Positions 25,039-33,513 of a DNA stretch of 64,000 bases are shown here, piece after piece; the first letter of the stretch is position 1, and every line of letters starts with the position of its first letter. The notes below the pieces were generated by a model. It was given only the letters and a program-made list of their open reading frames with translations. It was not told where the DNA came from and did not search any database. The DNA is from Asticcacaulis sp. UBA2476. GTDB lineage: Bacteria; Pseudomonadota; Alphaproteobacteria; Caulobacterales; Caulobacteraceae. Made by a program: the position numbers and the translations under genes. The DNA lies in NCBI GenBank assembly GCA_002342035.1, contig DDPE01000063.1, positions 62,001-126,000 of the forward strand, given 5' to 3'.

Positions 25039-27210
25039 ATGCCCGATCACGCTGACCCCAAGCCCAGACGCCCTTTCCTGACCCGCCGCAAGCTGATCGT
25101 CGGCGGCGGTCTGGTGGGCGGGGTTCTGGTCGTAGGCGCAGGCATCGCCAATATCGGTAAGCTGCTCAGTATCGGCGCCGAAGTCCCTGACTCTACAGAC
25201 TTTGGCCAATTTATCAAAATTGCTGCCGATAACAGCGTCACTATTGTCAACAAGCATCAGGAAATGGGTCAGGGCATCCATGCGGGCCTTGCCGCCATCG
25301 TCGCCGAAGAACTGGACGCCGACTGGAGCAAGGTGCGCGTCGAAGCCGCCCCGGCCAATGTGAAACTTTATGGCAGTACGGCAGGCCCCCTTCAGGGCAC
25401 GTTTGGTTCCAGTGGCATTGCTAACTCCTGGGATCAGTTGCGCCAGGCCGGGGCGACGGCGCGTTATATGCTGGTCCAGGCGGCGGCTGATTTATGGCAG
25501 GTCTCAGCAGGCTCACTGACGGTCAGGGACGGGATCATTACCGATCCTTTGACGGGCCGGACCGCACCGTTCTCAGAGCTGCTGGCACGTGCGGCTCAGA
25601 TCAGGGCACCTGAAACGCTCCCCCTTAAAGACCCGAAACAGTTTACGCTTATTGGTACCGAACGCGTCCGGCGCAAGGACAGCCGCGCCAAGATCACGGG
25701 TACTGAGCGCTACACCCAGGACATTCAGCTCAACGATATGATGGTGGCGATGGTCGCCCATTCGCCGCGCTTTGGCGGCAAGGTCTTAAGCTTTGACGAT
25801 AGTGAGGCCCGCAAGATTGTTGGGGTGATTGACGTGTTTGAAATCCCGTCAGGCGTCGCGGTCGTGGCGACGGATACCTATACGGCCAAGCGCGGACGCG
25901 ACGCCCTTAAGGTAGATTGGGACGATGAAAAGGCTGAGATGAGGTCTTCCGAAGACTTGCTCAAATTTTACCGTGACACCGCGCAGGGCAAAACCGATAT
26001 CAAGGGCGACCGGTTTGAAAAATCAGGCAATCCCGAAGGCGCTTTCGACGGCGAGCTGATTGAAATTACCTACGACCTGCCCTATCTGGCCCATGCGCCG
26101 ATGGAGCCAATGAACTGCGTGGCGATGGTCAATGGCCGCAGGGTAAAACTGATTACCGCGTCACAGATCCAGACCATAGACCAAGTCAACACCGCGCTCG
26201 TCGTGGGCTGCCTGCCCGGCTCGGTAGAGATCGAGACTCTGCCCGCCGGCGGATCCTTCGGCCGGCGCGGCATAATGAGTTCGGACTATATTGTCGAATG
26301 CGTCCACATCGCCAAACATGTCGGTGGTGGACGGCCCGTCAAGCTGATCTGGACGCGCGAAGACGATATGATGGGCGGATACTACCGCCCCATGTCGTAC
26401 CACCACTTATGGATTAAATGCGGCGATGATGGTTATGCTACCGCCTGGCGGCACCATACCGTGGTGCAATCCCTGACGCCGGTCGGACCAAATACACCGG
26501 GCGTCGAAGGGATACATGGCTCACCTTACCTAGCGGCCACACCGGTGGTTGATGGTAAGGTCTTCACCCCAAAACTAGCCATTCCCCCTGGATTCTGGCG
26601 CTCGGTCGGCGCGTCTCACTCGGTTATGGTTATGGAGCATACCATAGACCAACTGGCCAGACGCGCAGGCCGCGATCCCATCGATTATCGCCGCACTATT
26701 TACATCAACACCCATAAACCCCGCTGGCTTAACGTGCTTAATTTGGCGGCTGAAAAAGCCGGATGGGGCCAGCCGCTGGAGCCCGGATGGGCGCGTGGGG
26801 TTGCGGTCGCCGAATGTTTCGGTACAACCGTAGCCCAGATCGCTGAGGTCACCCTGATTGACGGCAAACCCAAGGTGCGGCGCGTTCTGGCGGCCGTCGA
26901 TTGCGGTATAGCGGTGGCTCGTGATCAAATCCGGGCCCAGATGGAAGGCAGCGTCTGTTTCGGCCTGAGTGCCGCGCTCTATGGCGGCGTTATACTTGAG
27001 GGCGGCGTAGTGCAGAACACCAATTTCGACACGGCCCCCGTCCTGCGCATTGACGAAGCGCCGGTAGTTGAAACTCACATCCTCGCGTCGGGTAATCCAC
27101 CGACCGGTATGGGTGAGCCGGGTGTACCGTTGATCGCGCCCGCCATTGCCAATGCGCTTCTGATACTCACAGGCCAGCCGACTCTATTCCTACCATTCAT
27201 CAAATCCTAA
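25039..27210 (+). CDS. Molybdopterin-binding subunit of a xanthine-dehydrogenase-family hydroxylase (IorB-like)
   Basis: The 723-residue protein matches the large subunit of isoquinoline 1-oxidoreductase-type aldehyde/xanthine dehydrogenases. A twin-arginine signal (LTRRKLIVGGG at about 14-24) suggests export. Cofactor regions include QEMGQGIHAGLAAIVAEEL, GGSFGRRG at about residue 410, and a C-terminal GMGEPGVPLIAPAIANAL with the likely active-site Glu. It hydroxylates N-heterocycles or oxidises aldehydes; the substrate is unknown. Members of this branch are shorter than classical XdhB and use a small 2Fe-2S partner, which is encoded 19 bases downstream. Confidence 0.9.
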   Translation: MPDHADPKPRRPFLTRRKLIVGGGLVGGVLVVGAGIANIGKLLSIGAEVPDSTDFGQFIKIAADNSVTIVNKHQEMGQGIHAGLAAIVAEELDADWSKVRVEAAPANVKLYGSTAGPLQGTFGSSGIANSWDQLRQAGATARYMLVQAAADLWQVSAGSLTVRDGIITDPLTGRTAPFSELLARAAQIRAPETLPLKDPKQFTLIGTERVRRKDSRAKITGTERYTQDIQLNDMMVAMVAHSPRFGGKVLSFDDSEARKIVGVIDVFEIPSGVAVVATDTYTAKRGRDALKVDWDDEKAEMRSSEDLLKFYRDTAQGKTDIKGDRFEKSGNPEGAFDGELIEITYDLPYLAHAPMEPMNCVAMVNGRRVKLITASQIQTIDQVNTALVVGCLPGSVEIETLPAGGSFGRRGIMSSDYIVECVHIAKHVGGGRPVKLIWTREDDMMGGYYRPMSYHHLWIKCGDDGYATAWRHHTVVQSLTPVGPNTPGVEGIHGSPYLAATPVVDGKVFTPKLAIPPGFWRSVGASHSVMVMEHTIDQLARRAGRDPIDYRRTIYINTHKPRWLNVLNLAAEKAGWGQPLEPGWARGVAVAECFGTTVAQIAEVTLIDGKPKVRRVLAAVDCGIAVARDQIRAQMEGSVCFGLSAALYGGVILEGGVVQNTNFDTAPVLRIDEAPVVETHILASGNPPTGMGEPGVPLIAPAIANALLILTGQPTLFLPFIKS

Positions 27211-27229
27211 ACCCTGCCGGAGCCTTGAT

Positions 27230-27688
27230 ATGCCTTATACGATCCGTCTTGATGGCAAGCAGCATACGGTCGATGTCGACGCAGACACCCCTCTTTTGTG
27301 GGTGTTACGCGATAGCCTGAATCTGACCGGCACCAAATACGGCTGCGGCGTCGCCCAGTGCGGTGCGTGTACGGTGCATATGGACGGACAGCCGGTACGA
27401 TCCTGTTCCTTGCCAATCTCAGCCGTGGGCAACAGCGAAATCACCACTATCGAGTCGGTCTCAGGCCCGGAAGCCGCTGCCGTACAGGCCTCCTGGCTGA
27501 AGATTGACGTGCCACAATGCGGATACTGCCAGTCCGGCCAGATCATGTCGGCCGTCGCGCTGCTTAAGGAGATAAAGGTGCCCACCGATGCAGAGATTGA
27601 TGCGGCCATGTCCGGCAATATCTGCCGCTGCGGCACCTATCCCCGCATCCGTAACGCCATCAAGGACGCCGCAAAGTCGTTGATATGA
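27230..27688 (+). CDS. 2Fe-2S subunit of the molybdenum hydroxylase (IorA-like)
   Basis: The 152-residue protein holds two iron-sulfur clusters. An N-terminal plant-ferredoxin-type cluster uses Cys39, Cys44, Cys47 and Cys59 (CGVAQCGAC). A helical domain carries Cys97, Cys100, Cys132 and Cys134 (CGYC and CRCG). Length and spacing are typical of IorA/CoxS-type subunits. It passes electrons from the molybdenum subunit, probably to a cytochrome or quinone since no FAD subunit is encoded nearby. It has no signal peptide and would be exported bound to its Tat-signalled partner. Confidence 0.92.
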   Translation: MPYTIRLDGKQHTVDVDADTPLLWVLRDSLNLTGTKYGCGVAQCGACTVHMDGQPVRSCSLPISAVGNSEITTIESVSGPEAAAVQASWLKIDVPQCGYCQSGQIMSAVALLKEIKVPTDAEIDAAMSGNICRCGTYPRIRNAIKDAAKSLI

Positions 27689-28368
27689 GCGCACAAAACA
27701 CGATTGAAAGGTTATCAAATGAGATCACCGAAGTGGGCAATCTTACCCATACTCTGGCTCTGCGCTATGAAGGCATATTCACCCTTATACGATATGGTTT
27801 GAGCGAGGCGCTCTCAGACGCGACCTGTCTGGCTCAGGCGGCCCGTGACGCCACCGCCATCGCGGATGCTGCCGCTTCAGCCCTACTCTACAGTTTTCCC
27901 AATCAAGCTAAGCTCGATTGTAAAAGCGGATGCAACGCCTGCTGCCACCTCTATGTCAAGGTTCCGCCGGGTGTGGCTACGGTAATGGCTCGGCATATAC
28001 AACTGACCTTTTCACTTTCTGAACGTGACTGGTTGCATGACCGCCTGATCGAGGCGGTAGAGGCCATTGACACCACCGAGCATCCCGAACGCCTGCGCCA
28101 CCCCTGCCCCTTGCTGGCGGAGGATGGACAATGCTCCGTCTATGAGGTCCGCCCGCTGGTGTGCCGCGCCTTCACATCTGCCTCGGCATATCGCTGCCAG
28201 CAGATGGTCTTTGGCACGGGCACAGGCGCGATCGACCAAAATCTGGGGTATTACAGAGTCTATGCCGAGGCGACACGCGCCTTGGAGCAGGCCGCCATTC
28301 GCCTCGGCCAGCCCTCACGGCAGAAGGCGTTAGCCCACGCGCTTCTGGAAGAGCTGACAGGCGATTAG
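27685..28368 (+). CDS. YkgJ-family cysteine-cluster protein
   Basis: The 227-residue protein has the CxxxCxxCC motif (Cys79, Cys83, Cys86, Cys87) followed by CPLL..GQCSVYEVRPLVCRAF (Cys141, Cys150, Cys160), the hallmark of the YkgJ / putative zinc- or iron-chelating family (PF03692). An N-terminal helical part of about 70 residues precedes it. Its start overlaps the iron-sulfur subunit stop by 4 bases, so it is made with the hydroxylase. A role in cluster or metallocofactor handling for that enzyme is an inference from context. Confidence 0.85.
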   Translation: MSAQNTIERLSNEITEVGNLTHTLALRYEGIFTLIRYGLSEALSDATCLAQAARDATAIADAAASALLYSFPNQAKLDCKSGCNACCHLYVKVPPGVATVMARHIQLTFSLSERDWLHDRLIEAVEAIDTTEHPERLRHPCPLLAEDGQCSVYEVRPLVCRAFTSASAYRCQQMVFGTGTGAIDQNLGYYRVYAEATRALEQAAIRLGQPSRQKALAHALLEELTGD

Positions 28369-28410
28369 CTACCGCCCTTATTAGACCGTTGTCAGGTGGA
28401 GCGCCCTAAA

Positions 28411-28462
28411 GCGCCCAAGGCGGACATTCGCGGTACGCGCCGAAATCTCAGAAGCGGACATT
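28411..28462. repeat. Dispersed GCGGACATT direct repeat, copy 3
   Basis: GCGCCCAAGGCGGACATT (28411-28428) is followed by GAAGCGGACATT (28451-28462), with arms 34 bases apart. The copy lies between the YkgJ gene and the convergent esterase-like gene. Confidence 0.75.
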
Positions 28463-28541
28463 ATCAGCTCCTTTTTCATCCAATTCGTAACAAGCAACGC
28501 GTCTAAACTTTTTGGGGCACCTCACGATATGGATAGGTGCG

Positions 28542-29594
28542 CTACGGGAACAACAAATTCTTGTTTAAAAAGGGAACAAGGTCAGTTGCAAAACGCCCGT
28601 CTGGCCCCCAGGTTTTGTCGCCCCAGCCCCCGTGATATTCTTCAGCCTCATAAGGGATGTCATACTCATCAAGCTTATGTACAAATGCCTGATTGGAATA
28701 GATATGATCATAGAGTGTATCGTTGCGTCCCCAGTCAATTTTCAAGGCGCGCAATCGCTTCATATTAGCGGCATAGATGGGGATCAGGTGATCTAACGAA
28801 AAACTATTCTGAAGGCGCGCGGTTATGGCGGGGTCCAGCGCGGGTTTGCCTTCAATCAGGGTGACCGGTAGATCGGCATACAGGGGGGGCTTATTTGGAT
28901 TAGGCAGGAATGCTTGATAAATGCTTAGGAAAATCGGGGAATAGATGTCGGTTTTCAGATCCTCCAAGGTCTTAGCTGCATAAATGGTCTGCCAGTTGCC
29001 GCGGGTATAGCCGGGCTGAACGCCATTGCCTGTGCCAACCGGGTGCATGGCGTAAACAACGCCAAAAACATCAGGATACTGCATGCCAAAGCGAATGGCC
29101 CCATGTCCCCCCATGCGATCCCCGACGACGGCGCGTGACGCCGCTGTCGGCATGGTACGATAGTTCGCATCTATGTAAGGGACAAGCTCCTTGATCATGA
29201 AGTCCTGCCAATTGCCGGTGACGGACGAATTGACATACCATGTGGTTCCAAGGGGCGTCAGAAAGTCAGCCGTGACTACGATCACATCGGCCACCTGCCC
29301 TTTGGCTATGGCGTCATCAAGCAGCGCTTTGGCGTCGTGATTGGCAAAGGGCGCCGTGTGGTCTTCACCATAGGTGTTGAGGAAATAAACGACAGGAAAT
29401 CGTCGCAAACGGTCAGAATAATGGGGGGGCAGATAGACCGTCACCTTGCGCTGCGGCAAAATCCCGATCCTATTTCCTGAAAACTGCGCGGATTGAATGT
29501 CCCGCATTTCCAGACGGCTTTGGGCAAGCGTCGGCGCGCTAACGGCGGCCATTATCAAAAAGCTCAAAAGCGCGCATGCGTTGACGATTTTCAT
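28542..29594 (-). CDS. Secreted esterase-fold protein lacking the nucleophilic serine
   Basis: From the ATG at 29594 (AAGGG site upstream) this is 350 residues with a signal peptide ending at about TLAQ. The body matches the putative esterase family (PF00756, esterase D / enterochelin esterase-like): KVTVYLPPHYSDRLRRFPVVYFL, then VVGDRMGGHGAI at about 156-167. In active members this elbow is GxSxGG; here the Ser position is Arg160 (G158-D-R-M-G-G), read directly from the DNA. The C-terminal YHGGWGD motif is retained. It is probably catalytically inactive or uses another residue. It is the last of three exported-protein genes in a row. Confidence 0.8.
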   Translation of the reverse strand: MKIVNACALLSFLIMAAVSAPTLAQSRLEMRDIQSAQFSGNRIGILPQRKVTVYLPPHYSDRLRRFPVVYFLNTYGEDHTAPFANHDAKALLDDAIAKGQVADVIVVTADFLTPLGTTWYVNSSVTGNWQDFMIKELVPYIDANYRTMPTAASRAVVGDRMGGHGAIRFGMQYPDVFGVVYAMHPVGTGNGVQPGYTRGNWQTIYAAKTLEDLKTDIYSPIFLSIYQAFLPNPNKPPLYADLPVTLIEGKPALDPAITARLQNSFSLDHLIPIYAANMKRLRALKIDWGRNDTLYDHIYSNQAFVHKLDEYDIPYEAEEYHGGWGDKTWGPDGRFATDLVPFLNKNLLFP

Positions 29595-29640
29595 ATCAAT
29601 ACCCTTGGGTGGATGCGTGAAAAATAAAGCGGTTGCCACG

Positions 29641-30174
29641 TCAATCTTTACGCCGAAACGGAACGACAATCGTATCCAGTTCTTTGTCACCGTCGCGATT
29701 GAGGAAGAAAACCGTGTAACTATCGGGTCCTGTGCGCGACAACGTAATGCCATCGAAAAAGTAAGTGTCGCCCTCGCGATCAACCAGCAGCCGCTCAATG
29801 TAGGTTTCACGCGCCTCCCAGCCTTCGAGGTTGGAGGAGAAATGCTTTACGCGGTTGGCGACGCTCGGCCCCACTTGGGCAAAGATTACGATCTCGTAAA
29901 ACACCACCCCGTCGGCATTCGTCGCGCGGACAAATCCCGGCATGTGGGCAAAAGCGATAGGGAGTACTACATTTTCGACTGGTCCGAACGGCATCTGCCC
30001 GACCCAATCCCCCTCAAGCCATTTGAGATCGCTAAGCGCGCACGGTTTCGGCGCCTGCCCGGGCGACAACAGACGGATCATCGACCTAGGATTTTGAGCC
30101 TGCGCGCCGGTCGCAACCCCTCCCAAAGCTAAAACGGCCGGAATAACATTCAGACAATCACGTCGGTTGAACAT
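29641..30174 (-). CDS. Exported DUF6265-domain protein
   Basis: The 177-residue protein begins with a twin-arginine-like signal (NRRDCLNVIPAVLALGG, cleaved near AQAQ). The mature part matches DUF6265, with the ALSDLKWLEGDWVGQ opening, a lipocalin-like run of strands, and HMPGFVRA and FEEIVIF-type segments. A GGAG site precedes the start. It lies 19 bases after a SnoaL-like gene and 46 bases before the esterase-like gene, so all three are probably one transcript. Its function is not known. Confidence 0.75.
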   Translation of the reverse strand: MFNRRDCLNVIPAVLALGGVATGAQAQNPRSMIRLLSPGQAPKPCALSDLKWLEGDWVGQMPFGPVENVVLPIAFAHMPGFVRATNADGVVFYEIVIFAQVGPSVANRVKHFSSNLEGWEARETYIERLLVDREGDTYFFDGITLSRTGPDSYTVFFLNRDGDKELDTIVVPFRRKD

Positions 30175-30193
30175 GGTGAGGGTCTCCTGACAT

Positions 30194-31186
30194 TTAGAGT
30201 GAAGGGTGAAAATCGTGCGTGCCGATTTCGCGCAGCATTTTCAACTCGCCGTCTGGTGCGCGACGCCACAGGCGGACGCCGCCGCCACTGACCGTGCCCT
30301 TGCTTTCACCGCTGCGCCAATCGACCTGAAATTTGAAATACTCAAGCGCGTAACCGGAGCCCAAATCTTGGCAATCGTCAGTCCAGACCTTGACGGCATC
30401 AAAGGTGGCACCGCGGCCGTTCGCGACATAGGTGGTAAGATAAGGTCGGATTTCCTTGATGCCGACCTTTGGTGTCGTGCTGTGAGGCATGAGGATAGTG
30501 TCGTCAGCATAAAAGCTGAGGCGCGTCTCCAAATCGTGGCCTTTTACCGCGGCGGCATTGCGATCGTTCAAGGTCGTCAATTCTGCGCTCAAGGCCGTCT
30601 GTGCCGGGGATGGTCGCACGGTTTTCGGCATATCGACAAAGAAGGCTCGATGGTCGGCGGGCGCGGTTAGCCAATTGCGGACATCGGCCTTCAGCCGCAA
30701 AGTTCCGTCCGCTTGCCTTTCCCAGATATGCAGATACTTGCCTTCGGCGGCTTCGGATTGGCCGTTCGCGAGCTTCCAGCCTATTGTGAAACGGCCGATT
30801 TCCACCAAGGTTTGTCCAAAATCGAAGACCTCGCGGATATCGGGTTTATAGACGGTCACCCGACGTCGGGAGTGGATGGCAGCATTCCACGCCTTAATCT
30901 GGGCCTTGCCGTACAGGGCGGGCTGCTGATCTGGTAGGCTGCGGGCGTCGTCAAGATATAGTGCCATTAGGGCATTTGGGTCTCCGCTTAACAAAGCGCG
31001 GCCATAGGCTTGGTGTGTCGCTGCCACGGATGAGCGGACATTATCGCCAGACCTTTGCGGGCTTTCCAGAGAGGCCGGGGAAAAGACCACAGGAAAGGAG
31101 GTGAGAGTCGCAGTCGCAGGCATAGCCGCTGTGCTTAAGGCTGCGCCAAACACACATATCCAGCCAGTTATTAAACGAGGGGGCAT
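30194..31186 (-). CDS. Exported protein with two SnoaL/DUF4440-like domains
   Basis: From the ATG at 31186 (AAGGAG site) this is 330 residues with a signal peptide ending near PATA. Two cystatin-like alpha+beta domains follow, at about 50-180 (AYGRALLSGDPNALMALYLDDARSLPD-type helix and strand) and about 200-330 (NDRNAAAVKGHDLETRLSFYADDTILMP). Each has the tryptophan/phenylalanine-rich strands typical of SnoaL-like or DUF4440 proteins. The duplication is visible in the shared ALYLDD / SFYADD motifs. It is first in a three-gene exported-protein unit that is divergent from a LytS/LytR pair, which probably controls it. Confidence 0.75.
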   Translation of the reverse strand: MPPRLITGWICVFGAALSTAAMPATATLTSFPVVFSPASLESPQRSGDNVRSSVAATHQAYGRALLSGDPNALMALYLDDARSLPDQQPALYGKAQIKAWNAAIHSRRRVTVYKPDIREVFDFGQTLVEIGRFTIGWKLANGQSEAAEGKYLHIWERQADGTLRLKADVRNWLTAPADHRAFFVDMPKTVRPSPAQTALSAELTTLNDRNAAAVKGHDLETRLSFYADDTILMPHSTTPKVGIKEIRPYLTTYVANGRGATFDAVKVWTDDCQDLGSGYALEYFKFQVDWRSGESKGTVSGGGVRLWRRAPDGELKMLREIGTHDFHPSL

Positions 31187-31319
31187 GGCCTGTCTCCTTG
31201 AGTTGCGCCTCCAGACCTGCTGCAATATCTGATCGTGTGCCAGCCGTTTTCGCCAGGAGGGAGGTACGCGCCGCCTAACGGGATGGGCGGTATGATGCGA
31301 TTGTGATAAGGTAAGCTCC

Positions 31320-32378
31320 ATGCTCCAAACGCCCACGCCACCTCTGACCCGCGCTCTAACCATTGGCGGCATTTGGCTGATCATTGGGGTCGTCATGGGC
31401 GCACAATGGTACGTCAACGATCTTGCCTATGATGCCGCCAAGCCGTGGTGGATTTATAGTGCTGCGCTGGTCTCCTGCACACTTTGGGCGGCATTGACAC
31501 CTGTGGTATCCACTTTAGCGCGCCAGATAGGCTTTGATCGCCGGCAGCCCCTGCGCAGTGTCGGTCTGCACATTGTTTGCGGTGTGTTGTTGTCAGTGGC
31601 ACACAGCCTTGTCTATGTCTCCGTTTTGGCCATGATGTTCGGCAGTGGTGAGAACATGCTTTGGCGAAAGATGGCGGGCAGCCTGCAAAGCAACCTTCTG
31701 ATCTACACGACCCTGACTGGCATCGTCATCGCTGGCCGCGCCTATCATCGTCTGAACATACAAGAGCTGGATGCCGCCCGGCTGGAAACCGAGTTGGCCG
31801 AGGCTGAGACCGCGGCATTGCGCGCGCAGTTACAGCCACACTTCCTATTCAATGCCCTCAATGCCATTTCAGCCTTGGTGCGCAGCGAACCGATCAAGGC
31901 GGAGCGCATGATAGCCCGGTTGGGCGAGTTGCTGCGGTTGTCGATCGACGGCCACCGAAACCCGCTGACCACGCTTGACGACGAACTGACATTCACAGAT
32001 GCCTATTTGGCGATCGAGGAAGCGAGGCTTGGCGAGCGGTTAACGCTGGTCCGCGACATTGCCCCCAAAACGCTCAGCGCTATCCTGCCGTCACTGCTAC
32101 TCCAACCGCTGGTCGAGAACGCTGTCCGCCACGGCATAGCGCCTCTACCCGAAGGTGGGACGATCACCTTGACCGCCCGGATTGCGGACGGCCTTCTGCA
32201 CCTAACGGTCAGCGACGATGGCGCAGGCGCCAGCTTGGTCACAGAAGGCGTAGGCCTGACTAACAGCCGCCGCCGATTGGAAAAACTCCGCGGTATTGGC
32301 CATGGCTTCTCCATCATCACGCACCCCGGCGAAGGATTCCGTGTCGATATCAAGATACCGCAAGGGGCTGACGCGTGA
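31320..32378 (+). CDS. LytS/YehU-type sensor histidine kinase
   Basis: The 352-residue protein has four predicted membrane helices (about 13-33, 45-65, 82-107 and 122-142) and a short coiled-coil linker. The His_kinase (PF06580) phosphoacceptor motif LQPHFLFNALNAISAL follows, with His174. A HATPase domain ends the protein (LVENAVRHG, then DDGAGASL and GVGLTNSRRRLE). No extracellular sensor domain is present, so it may sense within the membrane. Its stop overlaps the response regulator start by 4 bases. Confidence 0.9.
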   Translation: MLQTPTPPLTRALTIGGIWLIIGVVMGAQWYVNDLAYDAAKPWWIYSAALVSCTLWAALTPVVSTLARQIGFDRRQPLRSVGLHIVCGVLLSVAHSLVYVSVLAMMFGSGENMLWRKMAGSLQSNLLIYTTLTGIVIAGRAYHRLNIQELDAARLETELAEAETAALRAQLQPHFLFNALNAISALVRSEPIKAERMIARLGELLRLSIDGHRNPLTTLDDELTFTDAYLAIEEARLGERLTLVRDIAPKTLSAILPSLLLQPLVENAVRHGIAPLPEGGTITLTARIADGLLHLTVSDDGAGASLVTEGVGLTNSRRRLEKLRGIGHGFSIITHPGEGFRVDIKIPQGADA

Positions 32379-33106
32379 TCCGTACCCTGATCGTCGATGA
32401 CGAGCCTTTGGCGCGGCTCCGGCTTCGCAATCTGTTAGCACCAGAAAGTGATTTTAGCGTCGTCGGTGAGGCTCACCATGGTGAAATGGCCGTCGCCATG
32501 ATCGAGGCGGACCGTCCCGATTTGGTCTTTCTAGATATACAAATGCCAAGCTTCACCGGTTTCGAAGTCATCGAGGCGATAGGCGTTGACGTCATGCCCG
32601 CGACGGTCTTCGTCACCGCCTATGATGAATTTGCGGTCAAGGCGTTCGAGGTTCAGGCGCTCGACTATCTCCTAAAACCGTTCGACGATATTCGTTTCGA
32701 GCAGGTTCTGAGCCGGGTCCGAAGGGCTCAGGTAAATCAAGGTAAACGGCTGATTCAAGCGCTGGGTCTGGTCCCCATGCAACCGCGTCTGGTCGCGCGA
32801 TCGCGCGGCGTGGTGCGCATCATCGGCTATGAAGATATTGACTGGATTGCGGCGGCGGGCGACTATGCCGAGGTGCATTGCGCGGATCGCGCATGGCTGG
32901 TTAATGACTCCATCAACGCGCTGACATCGCGTCTGCCACCCGCCGATTTTGCCCGCATTCATCGCAGCACTATCGTAAGAATGGACCGGATTGCCGAGGT
33001 TCGTCCTTGCAGCCACGGCGACGGCATACTCATCCTGAGCTGTAATACGCAACTGCGTTTCAGTCGTCGTTACCGCGAGGCGCTGGATGTTTGGCTATCA
33101 AGGTGA
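32375..33106 (+). CDS. LytTR-family response regulator
   Basis: The 243-residue protein has a receiver domain (phosphoacceptor Asp54 in DLVFLDIQMP, Lys at LLKPFDD, acidic DDE at 8-10) and a C-terminal LytTR DNA-binding domain from about residue 140 (RSRGVVRIIGYEDIDWIAAAGDYAEVH, then RIHRSTIV). Translation starts at a GTG inside the kinase stop. LytTR regulators bind paired direct repeats; I did not identify them, but the 133-base gap in front of the kinase gene is the likely site. Confidence 0.9.
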   Translation: MIRTLIVDDEPLARLRLRNLLAPESDFSVVGEAHHGEMAVAMIEADRPDLVFLDIQMPSFTGFEVIEAIGVDVMPATVFVTAYDEFAVKAFEVQALDYLLKPFDDIRFEQVLSRVRRAQVNQGKRLIQALGLVPMQPRLVARSRGVVRIIGYEDIDWIAAAGDYAEVHCADRAWLVNDSINALTSRLPPADFARIHRSTIVRMDRIAEVRPCSHGDGILILSCNTQLRFSRRYREALDVWLSR

Positions 33107-33513
33107 TCGCAGAATTTTTGCCGGCACGACCATGAACACCTGAATGGCGCCCAAGGCGGACATATAGCCTTATAGGCAAGCGAGCCTGAAAGCGGACACG
33201 ATGCAACATGTTCTCAGCTAATCCGGATTGGACTTTGGGCCGAGGTCGGCCCGCACATTTTGGAATCCAAATTACAAGCGACCTTCACTCACGAGTGATA
33301 ACCTCCAGCTAACCCGGCGCGGTTCACTGGTCTCAGGATGTCCATTGCGGACAGTATTGCCAGCAAAAAGCCCGCCTGTTATAAAACTCGACATGATGAT
33401 GTTTAAGTCCACATTCTTCCCCCTGATCTGACGGCCCAGAGTCGTCGCGGTGCCTAGGCGCCTTTCAGATCATAACGGCCTGTTCACATGGAGGCCGTAC
33501 GGAGATTTATTGA
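33107..33513. other. Intergenic region with a repeat copy
   Basis: The 407 bases between the LytR and PhyH-like genes hold GCGGACATT repeat copy 4 (33147-33199) and a small inverted motif TGTCCATTGCGGACA near 33339. A 67-codon frame at 33228 is not protein-like. A GGAG site precedes the next gene. No RNA gene was recognised. Confidence 0.45.
33147..33199. repeat. Dispersed GCGGACATT direct repeat, copy 4
   Basis: GCGCCCAAGGCGGACATA (33147-33164) is followed by AAAGCGGACAC (33189-33199), with arms 36 bases apart. It lies just after the LytR gene. Confidence 0.7.

Noticed and set aside
28500..28541. Hairpin GCACCT/AGGTGC after the esterase-like gene
   Set aside because: The stem is short and no T-run follows in the direction of transcription.
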